From positions 83,167,501 through 83,231,500 of the forward strand of contig CM027381.1 of assembly GCA_015680905.1 (NCBI GenBank): a DNA stretch of 64,000 bases. The letters are read 5' to 3'. Below, piece after piece: positions 1 through 11,235 of the stretch (its first letter is position 1; each line of letters starts with the position of its first letter). The notes beneath the pieces were generated by a model. That model saw only the letters and a list, made by a program, of their open reading frames with translations. It was not told the origin of the DNA and searched no databases. The translations under genes and the position numbers were made by a program. Origin of the DNA: Coptis chinensis. Its lineage: Eukaryota; Streptophyta; Magnoliopsida; Ranunculales; Ranunculaceae.

Positions 1-647
1 ATGGGCTGCGGGCATATGGTTTCCATTTGCGTGTCTGTTGGCTCCCTATCCAGCTGTTTAACCCTGCCTATTAGAATGGTTCTGATTTTTGTGAGACCGT
101 GATTTTTGTGAGACCATGCTTTTGTCTCCACACACTAAAAAATGTGGAATTCCCATATGGTAGGCTTTATAGTCGTGTATTCAGACTCAAATGTTGCTTT
201 TGCATTATCAACTATTATCTCCAATTGAAGTGATACTAAAAAGAATTCTATTACACTTGAAAAGAACGTTATATTAAGAAAAAAAAACTTCTTCGCCATG
301 AATTTTAACTCTTTACGCATTAAATAAAGTTTACTCATGATTTTGTGACCCAGTAATTAAGACTTTTGTTAGTTGACTATGCTGAAAAACCAAAGCTTCA
401 TGGGACGACACACTTATGTTGTATGTGTTATAATACCTCACTTTGGTTTTTCTCTGTGTTGGACCTTGTGTATCCATGTTGGACACAAACATACGTATCA
501 ATGTCAGTGTAAGTTAAAAAAAAAATGTGACTTTCCCATAACAAAGTAGGAATAAATGGATGTATGTTGACACATATATATTTTCCTGAGTTAAGAGTTA
601 TTATATATCCCCCTCTCATGTTTAACACGATCTCTTTCTTTCTTCAG
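1..647. other. no gene recognised upstream of the XPB fragment
   Basis: AT-rich sequence with short shadow ORFs only. The last bases before 648 form a pyrimidine-rich tract ending in AG, which suits the 3' end of an intron, so this stretch may be intron sequence belonging to the XPB-derived fragment that follows. Nothing else recognisable is seen. Confidence 0.5.
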
Positions 648-936
648 GCACTTTATGTGATGAATCCAAATAAGTTCAGGGCTTGCGAGTTCCTGATTCA
701 GTTTCATGAACCACAGTGCTCACTAAGTATGTCGTGAAGCTCCGTAAACCTTTGATATATGGTGCTACCATGTTTTTATCCGTGTGACATATTATTTGTA
801 TGAGTTTTGCTTTATGTATTGTGAACGTTTGGAATCCTAATAGGCGTTTTGTTTGCTCAGCCATCAGGAGAGAACAAGAATTCTTCTGCACACTTTTAAG
901 AAAAGTCCAGATGTAAACACAGTTTTCCTTTCAAAG
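648..936 (+). pseudogene. fragment of a DNA repair/TFIIH helicase XPB gene
   Basis: Two exon-like pieces encode C-terminal helicase-domain sequence of XPB (ERCC3/RAD25), the 3'-5' helicase subunit of TFIIH used in transcription start and nucleotide excision repair. The first piece starts after a pyrimidine-rich AG at 647 and reads ALYVMNPNKFRACEFL, then jumps to a KLRKPLIYGAT segment in another frame. The segment expected between them (about 14 residues, around RGDKIIVFADN) is missing. The second piece, 861-936, reads ERTRILLHTFKKSPDVNTVF and ends at a good donor site. The family protein is over 700 residues and nothing upstream or downstream matches the rest, so this is a truncated, internally deleted copy. 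The match comes from my memory of the XPB family; a protein search would settle it. Confidence 0.75.
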
Positions 937-2089
937 GTACTTAATTATATATGTCATGCATGTTTAATACCTTTTTAGGTGAATTTAGACTTCTTGGCTC
1001 CATCTCTGTTCGGCTCAAACTTAAGTTACTTAATTTAGACTTTTTAGGTGATTTTTCACGTAGATATTGCCATCAAATCTTTCTTTATGAATATAATCTT
1101 GATATGTCTAGGAATCATAATCAATTATTATTGTTTTTGTTGTTGTTACTGTTGTTGGGAATCAATGGTTTTATTGTTTTGTTGTTATAATGCTGGTAGA
1201 TTAAATTTCAACCCTGCATATTAATTGTTTGAGGAAAGTCTTCATAACAGTATTACATGAAAGGAACACGTGGGTTTTCTTCCGATGATATATCTCTTGC
1301 CGCTCTCTCAATGCATCTACTCATCTGTAAGTTGTTAAATCTAATATCAATTGAAGTTTTATGCTACCAACTCACGTTATGTCCTAATCCTTCTCTTTTT
1401 TCAAAAATAGTAATATAATAAACAATAAGGCCACTGAAATTTAATTGTATGAAATTTACTTACTATGGTAGTTTGATTTTATTAAACGAATGGTATTACT
1501 TGATTATTGATTGATTTTTTTTGTTTCGTAGTAGTTCGAGAACTAAGAATATAATTCACGGAGCAGATATCTACAATTATTATTATTATTATTATTATTA
1601 TTATTTTGAAATGTGTGTTGCAATGTAAGTTTTTCATTGAGGTATTGTTGTGCTTAAATTGATAATACTGCAACGAGTGTTAACAATAAGAACCCTTCTT
1701 AAGGTCTGTGATTGAGTCCAGCCAAATTGGAAATTGCTACAAAGCTACAATAATTTTTCTAGGCAATGACATACCTACAATGGACCTGGATTGTCCTTTT
1801 AAGTTAGAAGGAACAAATGTGAGTTTTTCGACTTCTTATTTTGGTTTTTTATGTTTCATCTTAACTGAAGTTATATGAGATTATACATAGCTATGAGATT
1901 ATTGGTGCATTATTGGTACTTGCATAAATGCATAGCCCGTAAGTTGTACACTTCAAGAAGACTTCTTTTTGGCAAGATTGAATGCTAAATCTTTAGCATT
2001 TTTAACATTCAGTAGAAATGTTTAACATATGGACTGATTTCTAGGAGGCTTACATTATATGTTGGTCGAATGTGATTTGCCTGCAGCAA
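937..2089. other. no gene; ATT microsatellite
   Basis: No coding exon was recognised between the XPB and IQD fragments. An (ATT)n microsatellite lies at about 1575-1605. The expected next XPB exon (a VGDNSIDIPEAN-like sequence) was looked for and not found. Confidence 0.5.
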
Positions 2090-2509
2090 ATTTCTGTAGT
2101 TTGATGACCTATGGGCAAGGAGATGTGTTTCCTCAGCCATCTGGTTCCTTTGGGCTCGAGCTCTAGCCTGAACAGTCACCAAGGATTGCATACACCGGAG
2201 GGTCCTAGCAGCCTGTTTTCTCACAAGGTAACCCTTTACAAGTGCTTGCAACTTCACCAGTTCTTTCAGTGCACAAAGCGCTTTCCTTGACTGTTGCAAT
2301 GGAAGATACAGAGAGTTGATTTATCTAACACGAGACTTCTAATTGGTAATCTTTATATTGACAAATGGTGATTGTTTTGAAAATTATACCAGATACCCAC
2401 GGAAGAATGCCTGAATCCTGATTGAAGCAGCCTCTTGAATTGCACTTGATCTTCTTCTAGAAGCTGAACGTAATTGGGTAACGGCAGGCGCCGGCTGTCC
2501 AATTGCCAT
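2090..2509 (-). pseudogene. fragment of an IQD (IQ67-domain) calmodulin-binding protein gene
   Basis: Two minus-strand exons encode the heart of the IQ67 domain, which defines plant IQD proteins (calmodulin-binding, microtubule- or nucleus-associated scaffolds). The upstream exon (about 2509-2390) ends with the first IQ motif, ASIRIQAFFRGYL, at a GT donor. The downstream exon begins after an AG at 2291 and continues [20 protein letters not shown], then [26 protein letters not shown]. The intron falls inside the IQ67 domain, which is the characteristic phase and place for this family. The N-terminal and C-terminal parts of a normal IQD protein (commonly 400-500 residues) are absent. It abuts a ureide permease fragment on the same strand, so the pair looks like a captured or duplicated mosaic and not a working gene. 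Confidence 0.8.
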
Positions 2510-2529
2510 GACCGCGTCATTACAGATAC

Positions 2530-2704
2530 CCTGCCTCATCCGTATTATCTTTAGACAAGCTACTGAGCTTTGCTTTATTATCAGCTCCATTTGATGAGTG
2601 AACAGCAGCTCCAAGGAAAACTGCAATGAGAAAGAATCCAACACCAGGGAAAAGAATTTCGGCTTTATTGATGCGGTCATCTAAGAAATAGTTCAGGGTA
2701 GTGC
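2530..2704 (-). pseudogene. single exon of a ureide permease (UPS) gene
   Basis: A minus-strand exon bounded by a good acceptor (AACAG before 2704) and donor (GG then GTATCTG at 2529). It encodes a transmembrane stretch typical of plant ureide permeases, plasma-membrane carriers for allantoin and uracil: GTTLNYFLDDRINKAEILFP, then GVGFFLIAVFLGAAVHSSN and ADNKAKL. Ureide permeases have about ten membrane spans and 380-420 residues, so this is one isolated piece. IQD sequence begins about 20 bases beyond its donor site, so the fusion of the two gene fragments lies at the exon-intron border. Identification rests on family memory. Confidence 0.7.
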
Positions 2705-2739
2705 CTGTTCCACAAATACATTTATCACCATAATCCATA

Positions 2740-5196
2740 AAAAAAAGTATTCAGATGAAATATATCGGTTTGTAGATGGTACACTGGTACTATACAACAG
2801 ACCTATAACAACAGTTATGCTTGAGGTGACGACCTCAGTTACTGACAGTCCTACAAAAGAGATGCTATCCAAATTGTTTTTGTAGAAGGATTTAGTGCAA
2901 GGGTAGATTTCAGCACTTTTTTGAATGTTAATTATGGTGATTTCCCATGTTGATGGACTTCTTTCTTTTGTTTCGCCAGTTGAATACAGTTTGTTATTTT
3001 CTCTGAGCCAACAAAATCACACTCTAAACTGTTTTGATCCCAAACCAAAAAGTAAGCATACCAAATTAACGGATCACGAATTACATTTTCAAAACTTGAT
3101 TATTAGATATTGTTGCATACCAAAAGTAAGCATACCAAAAAGTAAGCATACCGATTATTAGATATTGATTAACGGATCACGAATTACAAATTAACGGATC
3201 ACGAGATGCACAAACATAATCGGAATATACGTGAAAAAGAAACGAGATGCGCAAACATAATCGGAATATACGTGTATAGTTGCCATTAGAGTATCCCGTG
3301 AACAAGTTCGATAAAAAAATGCATATCTATAATGGATTAGTTAATTGATATGTATTAGTTATTGGATATGGATACGAATTAGTTAATAGATATGGATACG
3401 AATTAGTTAATGGATCAACAACAGAATTCTTATGCTATTCAACTGCTGTCATATTAAAATCTATATAAAGACATAAATATTCATGAAGCATTCAACAAAA
3501 ACCTATTGAAACCATACACCAATATAGAGAAAGAAATCCTAAGAAAAACATCAATATTCACGAAGCACACACCATCATCCTTCTCATCGCAAGTTTTTTT
3601 TTTTTTCCCGGATGAAGGTTTTTCCCTGGTACACCATCTTTCAAAGGACTCCAAATTCTTTCCAAGGTTGAAGGTTAGTATTTTTTCTTTGTTAGTACAT
3701 ATTTTTGGTACATATTTTTTTAGTATGAAGCGTTATTTCCCGTTGGGTGGATCCCGACTCTTCCGGGAACCAGTAACGCGTAAACCATGTCAAACCAAGA
3801 CCGATCAATATCCGAACGGAATGGATTCGAACTTCTCCTAGAATAGTTTCCGGTGCTATATATAGTTTCCGGATTCGACAAACTGTCCATTGTCGTCATC
3901 TGTCTCTCGCCCATATATAGGATCAATGGAACCAAACTCTGAGGACGTGATTGGCATAAACCTGAGAAGAAAATAGGTGTTAGACTCCAATAAATCACAT
4001 ATTAGATATAATTTTATTTTCAGAGTAAAGATAGATGCATACTAAACAACTAGCTGCATACTTGGGCATACAACATGCATATTAAAACAACCATGCTAAG
4101 TTTGGCACGGAGATTGACCAAACCAAGATCAACTACTTCTTCGCCGGATTCCCAAATATGAACGGAATCAAAAGCAAGCCTGCATGATAATCTGTCTAAT
4201 TTCTTTGAAAGAGAGTTATTAAAACTGCTATAACAACACTTTCATGGAGTATTATGTCGACTGTAGGTAAAAAGCACTACCTATTACATACCCCGTGGCA
4301 TGTGGCATGTGGAATGCCCTATGCTTTAGAACAAACCGAAGGCGGCACATACACCACGCCGGCAATTGCAGTGGTGTGAGCCAATTTTACTCTTATCCAC
4401 CAAAGATGGTGATGGCGCAGTTGTCTTAAAAATCCCTCGATATATTGGTAGTAATACCATAGTTTTACCGGAAAGCGGTGCCAAATGATTTTGATATATA
4501 CCTTTGATGACGATGTTTACGGCTTTAAGCAAACTTGGTTGAAATTATGGCTTAGTTGAAACTTGAGTAATATATGTTGATCGAAGAAGTGGTTGTTCAT
4601 GATCAGATAGGATAGTGTGTAAGCCACCTAATTTATATAATGTCATGGCTATATCAATTGTAGAGCCGAAACTTCATTTGTTGCCATCCCAACTCCTCCA
4701 AAAGGCTTTCAATCCACGGGTGTTACATCTTGACTTTAACCTTCACAAAGAAATGGTTCAAGAACCATGTATAAGCATTGAATTGAACAGGGTTATTAGC
4801 TTTAATGAAAAAGTAAATGTATGCCATGATGCACTTCTCAGTAGCAAATAGCTCGGATGCATATTTATCAAAAGTGACATGGGCGACTCTGTGGAGGCCA
4901 TCCAGTGACATATTTTTCCAACCATCGGTGAATAGCATGCATCAAACCCTTATTGATGCTCTATAGCTGTAAAACTACAAACATTTCACATCCACCTGAA
5001 GTGTCACGTTTGAACCCAGAAATCTTAGCTATGAAAGGGTAACTTGCTAGCACCGGTATAGTCAAAATAAGTAAGTAACACTACCACGTGCACAAGAAAT
5101 ATCACTAAATTCACATATTTGTTTGATTCTCTGCTTTAACTTACTCATTTTCTTTCCAGTTTCCAAAGTGAGATTCTCGGTTTCTACATGATTTGA
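2740..5196. other. no recognised gene between the fragments and the Helitron
   Basis: Several short open frames exist here (for example minus strand 4326-4532 and 4723-4938, plus strand 3506-3841), but none resembles a family I know. The plus strand around 4376-4470 and the minus strand around 4723-4938 have a protein-like residue mix and could be decayed gene or transposon fragments. I cannot name them. Nested tandem repeats lie at 3045-3420. Confidence 0.4.
3045..3420. repeat. nested short tandem repeats
   Basis: Several overlapping tandem arrays: AAGTAAGCATACC occurs three times, TTAACGGATCACGA three times, a unit of about 41 bases containing CAAACATAATCGGAATATAC twice, and a 24-base unit containing GGATACGAATTAGTTAAT twice. 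Copies are nearly identical, so the duplications look recent. Confidence 0.8.
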
Positions 5197-5199
5197 GTT

Positions 5200-6024
5200 G
5201 GCGAGAATTTATCCAGTAGAAAGCGATGGACACCAACAACAATCCAACTTGAAAAACTACATCAAGTATTTGATCAATTCAATGGAAGTCCAAATAAAGA
5301 GATAATTAACAATTTGAAGGCTGAACTAAATCAACACGGTAATGTTTCAGAAAAAAATATAGTTACTTGGTTTCGTAACATGCGTGCTAAGTTGAAAAGA
5401 AAAGCACTCATTAACGCAGAGAAAGATTCGGATGAAATTCAAGTAGAGATTGAAATTTCTCCAAAGAAGACCAAGCCTAATAATATGGAAGAAACTTCTG
5501 GTGACATTGTTCCTTCACAAGAAAGTATGTCTTAACTTACAACGATTCTGACAAGTACTTTATATATTCATGATACTAATGTTACTCTTAAATTGCAGGT
5601 CAGCATCAAGTATCAGTTAGAAAAACAACAACTACAAAGTCTACCCCAGTCAAAAGAAAACAGAGGAGGAAAACACAGAAGAGAAGTTATAAATCTAATC
5701 GTCTTAGTAGAATGAAACGTTTTGGTAAATATTTTCTTCTTATGTATTCAATTTATTGTTCTTATAGCACCAAATACTTTATTAAATGACATATTATTAT
5801 TTTTTAAACAGTATCTATGCCCGGAACAAGTGAAGAAGAAGCTAAAATAAATAGAGCTAAACGAAAAGAGATGCTGAATTTGAAGAGCATTGGAAACGAT
5901 AATTACATTGACGATGAAAGTGATGATGATTACCTATCACAAATGAGTGGATCAGATTCCGACATTGAAGTGGACAATGAAACTGAAGTTTCCATTTCAT
6001 GTGGAATAGATGTCTCACATAAAA
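5200..6024 (+). CDS. WOX13-type homeodomain exons at the head of the Helitron gene
   Basis: Three exons (to 5524, 5599-5724, 5812-6024), linked by GT-AG introns that keep phase, splice in frame to the Helitron exon starting at 6136. Exon A encodes a complete plant WUSCHEL-related homeodomain: RKRWTPTTIQLEKLHQVFDQ, then FNGSPNKEIINNLKAEL, NQHGNVSEKN, and helix 3 as WFRNMRAKLKRK. The pattern (RWTPT, QL, FDQ, a GxP motif, QHG, WF.N..A..KRK) is closest to the WOX13 clade as I remember it. Exon B is very basic (runs of K/R, likely DNA-binding or nuclear localisation). Exon C is acidic (DDESDDDYLSQMSGSDSD). An in-frame stop at 5194-5196 and no ATG before the domain mean the true start lies in an upstream exon not identified, possibly joined at the AG at 5215-5216. 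Host WOX genes are developmental transcription factors; the role in a transposon protein is unknown. Confidence 0.75.
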
Positions 6025-6135
6025 GTAATTTTCTTACAGCAATGTTTTATATTCTTATTATAATTAAATTCAGCAATGTTTTATATTCTTATTATAATTA
6101 AATTCTTTAATTTTTATTAACTTTTTGCCTTGCAG

Positions 6136-9100
6136 GAAGTTGTTTTGAGCCTTTGGATTTTGGATGTCCAACATCCATATGTTCTCATCTTGGAGCTATT
6201 GTGCGGGAATGAAGAAAGGAATGATAGGAGCAAAAAACCTATTAATCCTAAATTCTCAATATGTTGTCAGAATGGAAAGGTTCAATTGCCTCTTCTAAAA
6301 GATACTCCAGAATTTTTGAAGAATCTTTTGGATTGCAATGGAGGGTCAAAATCGTTAAATTACATGGAAAAACATCGGCATTTACAACTCAATGTTCGCG
6401 TTCACATCTACTGGTGGACAAGTTCAGAGCTCAATTAATGATGGAAAGGCACCCTTTGTTTATAAAATAAAAGGGCAAAATCACCACAAAATTGGAACAT
6501 TGCTTCCAGCTGAAGGAGTACGTCCAAGGTTTGCACAGTTGTACATACATGATAATTGAAAATGAAGTCACCCACAGGTTGAACTCTCTTAGTAAGAAAA
6601 TTGTTAAGAGGAATCCAAAATATGCTTTAGATTCTAGCATTGTTCAAGGATTGATAAATATGTTGAATGTTACCAACGAACTCACCAAGACTTATAGAAT
6701 GGCAAGGGATAGATTTAAAGAATGTCATGTGGCCGACGTCAGCATACAATTGATTAATAGAAGACAAAAAGATGGAAGACTTTATAATTTGCCATCATCA
6801 AAAGAGATAGCTGGTCTAATCGTTGGCAATGGTGATGAATTTAACGAAAGCACGAGATGTTATTGTGGACAAAAAGGATTTGGCTTGAAGAGAATCAACG
6901 AATTGCTTCCAAGTTTCATGGCAATGCAAGATCCACTTTTGTTCCCCATTTGAAGATGGATCTGAGACTTGACATTCCATATAGAAACAATGCAAGAGTT
7001 GGAAAAGAAAAAATATTAGCATGAGAGAATACTATGCTTTTTAGATTACAACTTCGACGCCTTAATGAAGGCCGGACAATAGTTCGTGGGAAAAAAAATT
7101 GAGACTGAACAACTTTGTGTAGATTCTTATCAATTTGTTGAACAAAATAGAATGGATTGGGTTGAAATAATCAGCAAACGATTCGGGCAGAATTGTATCA
7201 AGGATTAGTAGATGCAGTTGTTGCGTTGGTGACACGAGGCCTGGTACTGTAGGCAAACGGTTAGTTCTTCCTTCATCTTTCACAGGTGGTCCGCGGTACA
7301 TGGTACAGAACTATCAAGATGCCATTGCAATATGCAGGCACACAGGTTCCCCAGATCTCTTCATTACTTTTACATGCAACCCTAAATGGCGAAATCCGAG
7401 AGATGTATTGACATGATAGCTCCCGGTTATAAACCGTAAGACTTTCCGATATTGTTGCAAGAGTTTTTGAGATGAAATTGCACCTAACCGATGACTGATT
7501 TACAAAAAGCGCCAAGAAATTTGGGAAGGCTTCAAGGTAACCTATATACTATCTTTGTTTTAATTAATTTAAAATTCATAATATTTTATGAAAATATTAA
7601 TAAATACGTGTTTTGTTAATGTTTTGCAGCATTATACACTATTGAATTCCAAAAGAGAGGTTTACCATGACGCTCACATTTTACTTTTTTCGGACAACGC
7701 TTGAAGCCTACTACTCCTTCACTAATCAACAAGCTCATATCGCCAGAGTTACGGACCCAATTGGTGACAAAATTGCTTATGATTGATTGCTAGAATTCAT
7801 GATACATGGGCCATGCGGAATAGAAAACTTAGATCCCCTTGCATGAATGAGAAAAAGTGTACTAAGTTCTATCCAAGACCGTTTAGTGAAGAAACAACCA
7901 TTGGCGACAATGACTTCACACGGTTTACGTGAGGCTAAATAACAATCGAAAAGGGAATGAAGAAGAATATAGAAGTTGATAAGATGGGTTGTTCCACACA
8001 ATGTTGATTTGATAGTTAAGTACCAAGCTCATATTAATGTGGAACACCGCAACAAGGGAAGATCAATCAAATACCTTTTCAAATACATTAACAAGGGAAG
8101 GGACGGAGGCTACTGCAATTATTGTTGAAAACATGGTTCTGACAAAGATAGTACTCATCAAATAGTAAAGGGCGTTGATGAAGTTGCAAATTTCTTAGGC
8201 TGCCGATTCTTATCCGCTACAAGCGGTTTGGAGACTATTGAAATTTGATATTCAAGATCTTAAGACACGGCGTTGAAAGGTTACCATTCCATCTTGAAGG
8301 TGAGCATTTGGTTTATTATAGTGAGAGAGATGATGCAAGAGATGTTGTAAACAGGAAATCTTCATCAAAAACCAAGTTCACAGAGTGGTTTAAAGCAAAT
8401 ATTGAGTATCCAGAATTAGCTATGGGTCTTACGTATGTTGATTTTCCTACTCAATTCGTATGGGATAAGAAGGAAAGGAAGTGGAAACCAAGAAAAAATG
8501 GGAAAAAAATTGGACGTGTCTACTACGCACATCCTACTTCAGGAGAGAGATTTTATCTGCGACTGTTGCTGAATATCGTCAAAGGTCCTTTGTCTTATGA
8601 AGATATTAAAACTGTTAATGGAAAAGTTTATCCAACTTTCAGAGCAGCATGTCAGGTATATTTTATTACATATTCCATATTAACTTTTTTTTTTTATATT
8701 GAATTAGATTGGATGGGACGATGTGGAATAAAATTAGGAGTTGTTCTCTGTCCAAGTCTGACATAATCAATATGTGTTGAGTAATTATAATCCAACACAC
8801 TAACATAAATAATTATCCAAAATAAACTTTAACATAACTATGTAAAATGCGAACATCGTAAAGTGTGAACGTCTCGAATTCGAGCTCGAGTTTTAAACTG
8901 TGCTCAAACTTGACTCATATTATTGAATGAGAGAGCTGTTGACGAGCCAAGTTCGAGTTACTCACACACCCACGCCTCATAATAAATAGAATAGATGGAG
9001 ATGGGCATGGCATCCCAGACGGGGAGACTAAAAACCGAATCCGAGGTTGCTTCTCAGATTCCAACATTCAACTATAAAACTACCTTTGGATGTTTCTTTG

Positions 9101-11235
9101 GCATTTCATTAGTTATCTGTAACGGCCATGAGCCCATGACGTTGTTGCTCCTACAGTCCTACTTTAGTATCAAGATATGTCAGATTTGGCCGGATTGTGA
9201 ATATAGGCAGACTAGGCACAAAAAAGAATGCACTTCTAAGTTCTAACACCTCTGATATTACTTTAAAATATAATCTATTCGTGAAAACGATTGTGAAAAA
9301 TAAAATGAAAAAAATCTTAGTAGTACTGTCCACGGGGATTGTTATGAACTGCCAAAAAATAACACCCAGAATGGAACATTATAGACACAAATACTTAATT
9401 GGGTGTTTACAGACAACAACAGGGCTATTAGAAAAGCAGCCTCTAAATCTGATATTTCTTTCTAATGAATATATAACAATTAAGTTACAAATGGACCTAT
9501 CCTGCAGTCCATAATATGTACTGTGGGGAGCTGATGGTTTTTACTCCCCTCTATCTCTGAACCTCTGCAATGAAGGCCTTTAGGAGATTCAACTTCCACT
9601 TGCCAAGTCCAAGTCCACCGTACCGAGATGAACACTAATTTACTGGCAGTTTCTCTTGAATTTGCATCAGCTGAAATGGACCTCCTCCATAATGCTTAAG
9701 AGACTCAAATTTGGTGCACTTAGTGTACATTGTCCACCTCTATGCATATTACACAAGTTTGCTGCATATTATGCAAATTTTCAACTCCCAGCAACTAGGA
9801 ACTGAGCAGATGGACATTCAAGGCAAAAAATGGTGGGAGATCAACATCTGATGGATCTGTTGCAGGAATGGCTTTTGATATATCTTCGGTAGAAAAGGGA
9901 ATGCTGCAATAAAGAGATGGAAGAGAATAGGATATATACTATGGTAGAAAATCTACAGAAGTAGTAAATGAGCTCAAGTAATCAATTTCACACGAAGTAA
10001 AACTACGCTTCAAATTACTACAATATTTTGAAACAGCAATGACCAAGAGATCTTTCATTATGCATGCACTGTAAGCTCAAATATCTAAAAGGTAATAAGA
10101 AACTCCAGATCAAAAATATTCAGGGTCCGACCTGATTCGTGAAACCAATCCTGCAAAACAGTTATTCCAATTAAAAGGCCATTAAATGTAATAAATATTT
10201 GAATACATTAGAAGAAAAATAATAATAAGAAGACAATATTATATATAAAACAAAACCTTAGCTCATTTATGATGGTTTACTATTAAAATGCAATTCATAT
10301 TGTTACATTATTATTCTAATTTTTCATTTTTATATCAAGGCACATGGATTACTTGAGGACGACAGTGAATGGGATGACGCTATGGAGGAAGCAAGTCATT
10401 GGCAAGTTCCAAAATCTTTGAGACAATTGTTCGTCACATTGATTTTGTTTTGTGGGGTGACATATCCTGAAAAACTTTGGGAGAAACATCAAAAGCACCT
10501 CGGAGAAGATATTTTGTTTCGATATAGAAAGAAGAACAATAATGAGAATCTCACACTCACTGAAGAACAGATTAGAAATGAGACTCTCTGTGAGATTGAA
10601 CAAATTATGGCTGAAAAAGGATTATCTCTCACAAACATTCCTGATTTCCCGAAATTTAATATGTCTTCAAGGATCTCCACAGATAACAGATTGATTGCTG
10701 AAGAATTAGATTACGACTGCAATGAGTTGCGAAAAGAATATGAGATTCTTAACAACGGAATGAATGCTAATCAACGTCAGGTATTCAACTCTGTTAATGA
10801 TCTGATTCAATCTCAATCGAGGGTGTTTTTTTAATGCGGATCTTGGAGGAAGCGGCAAAACATATCTTTACAAAACAATTATATCTAAACTTCGGTCTGA
10901 AGGAAAGATTGTTCTTGCAGTTGCGTCTTCTGGGATAGCTGCGCTCCTACTTCCAGGTGGAAGGACTGCTCACTCTAGGTTTAAAATTGTTATTCCGACT
11001 GATGAAAACACCAATTGTGACATCTCTCAAGGGACATTATTACACAACCTTATCAGACGGGCTGATCTAATAGTGTGGGACGAAGCACCAATGACTCACA
11101 GACATGGATTTGAAGCAGTAAACCGTACACTGGAGGATCTTTTTAAATCACAAGGCAAAGAATTTGGTGGTAAAACATTCCTAATGGGAGGAGATTTCAG
11201 ACAGATATTACCAGTCATTCCAAGAGGACGTTATA
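6136..11235 (+). pseudogene. Helitron 1 Rep/helicase protein, broken
   Basis: From 6136 the sequence reads as Helitron protein: a Cys-rich LDFGCPTSICSHLGA motif, then FSICCQNGKVQLPLLKD, RINELLPSFMAMQDPLLF-like text, GPRYMVQNYQDAIAICR at about 7270, and FITFTCNPKW. The Rep nuclease HUH motif near 7660 has decayed (the GLP is present but the first His is lost), while the tyrosine region YLFKYINKG survives at about 8070. After TFRAACQ at 8655 the reading resumes at 10,340 with AHGLLEDDSEWDDAMEEA, so 8656-10,339 behaves as an intron or insertion. The helicase has Walker A GGSGKTYLYK (about 10,845) and Walker B LIVWDEAPMTH (about 11,070), then truncates. There are many shifts and stops, so it is not functional. 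It differs from Helitron 2 at 30 kb in its N-terminal region and belongs to another family. Confidence 0.85.
8656..10339. other. long intron or insertion inside the Helitron 1 gene
   Basis: The flanking codons join cleanly across a GT at 8656 and an AG at 10,339, giving continuous Helitron protein, so this 1.7 kb is either a grown intron or later insertion. Within it the minus strand shows exon-like pieces of a gene I do not recognise: after a TTGCAG near 9910 a segment reads IPFSTEDISKAIPATDPSD, and at about 9545-9640 another reads GGLGLGKWKLNLLKAFIAEV. These could be captured host exons; no function can be assigned. Confidence 0.5.

Larger units (their letters stand above)
5197..11235 (+). 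mobile_element. decayed autonomous Helitron coding region (Helitron 1)
   Basis: Rolling-circle transposon coding sequence in family order: an N-terminal region, Helitron_like_N, the Rep nuclease part and a Pif1-type helicase. The helicase is cut off after GGDFRQILPVIPRGR at about 11,235, where unrelated AT-rich DNA begins, so the C-terminal third of the helicase is lost. Element ends around the coding region could not be fixed. One candidate 3' end is the terminus at 18,527, which lies on the same strand and would put the whole 11-18 kb mosaic inside the element; this is inference only. Confidence 0.75.

Noticed and set aside
7062-7515. Minus-strand ORFs in the Helitron 1 region
   Set aside because: The plus strand there reads clear Helitron text (GPRYMVQNYQDAIAICR, FITFTCNPKW); the minus frames are shadows.
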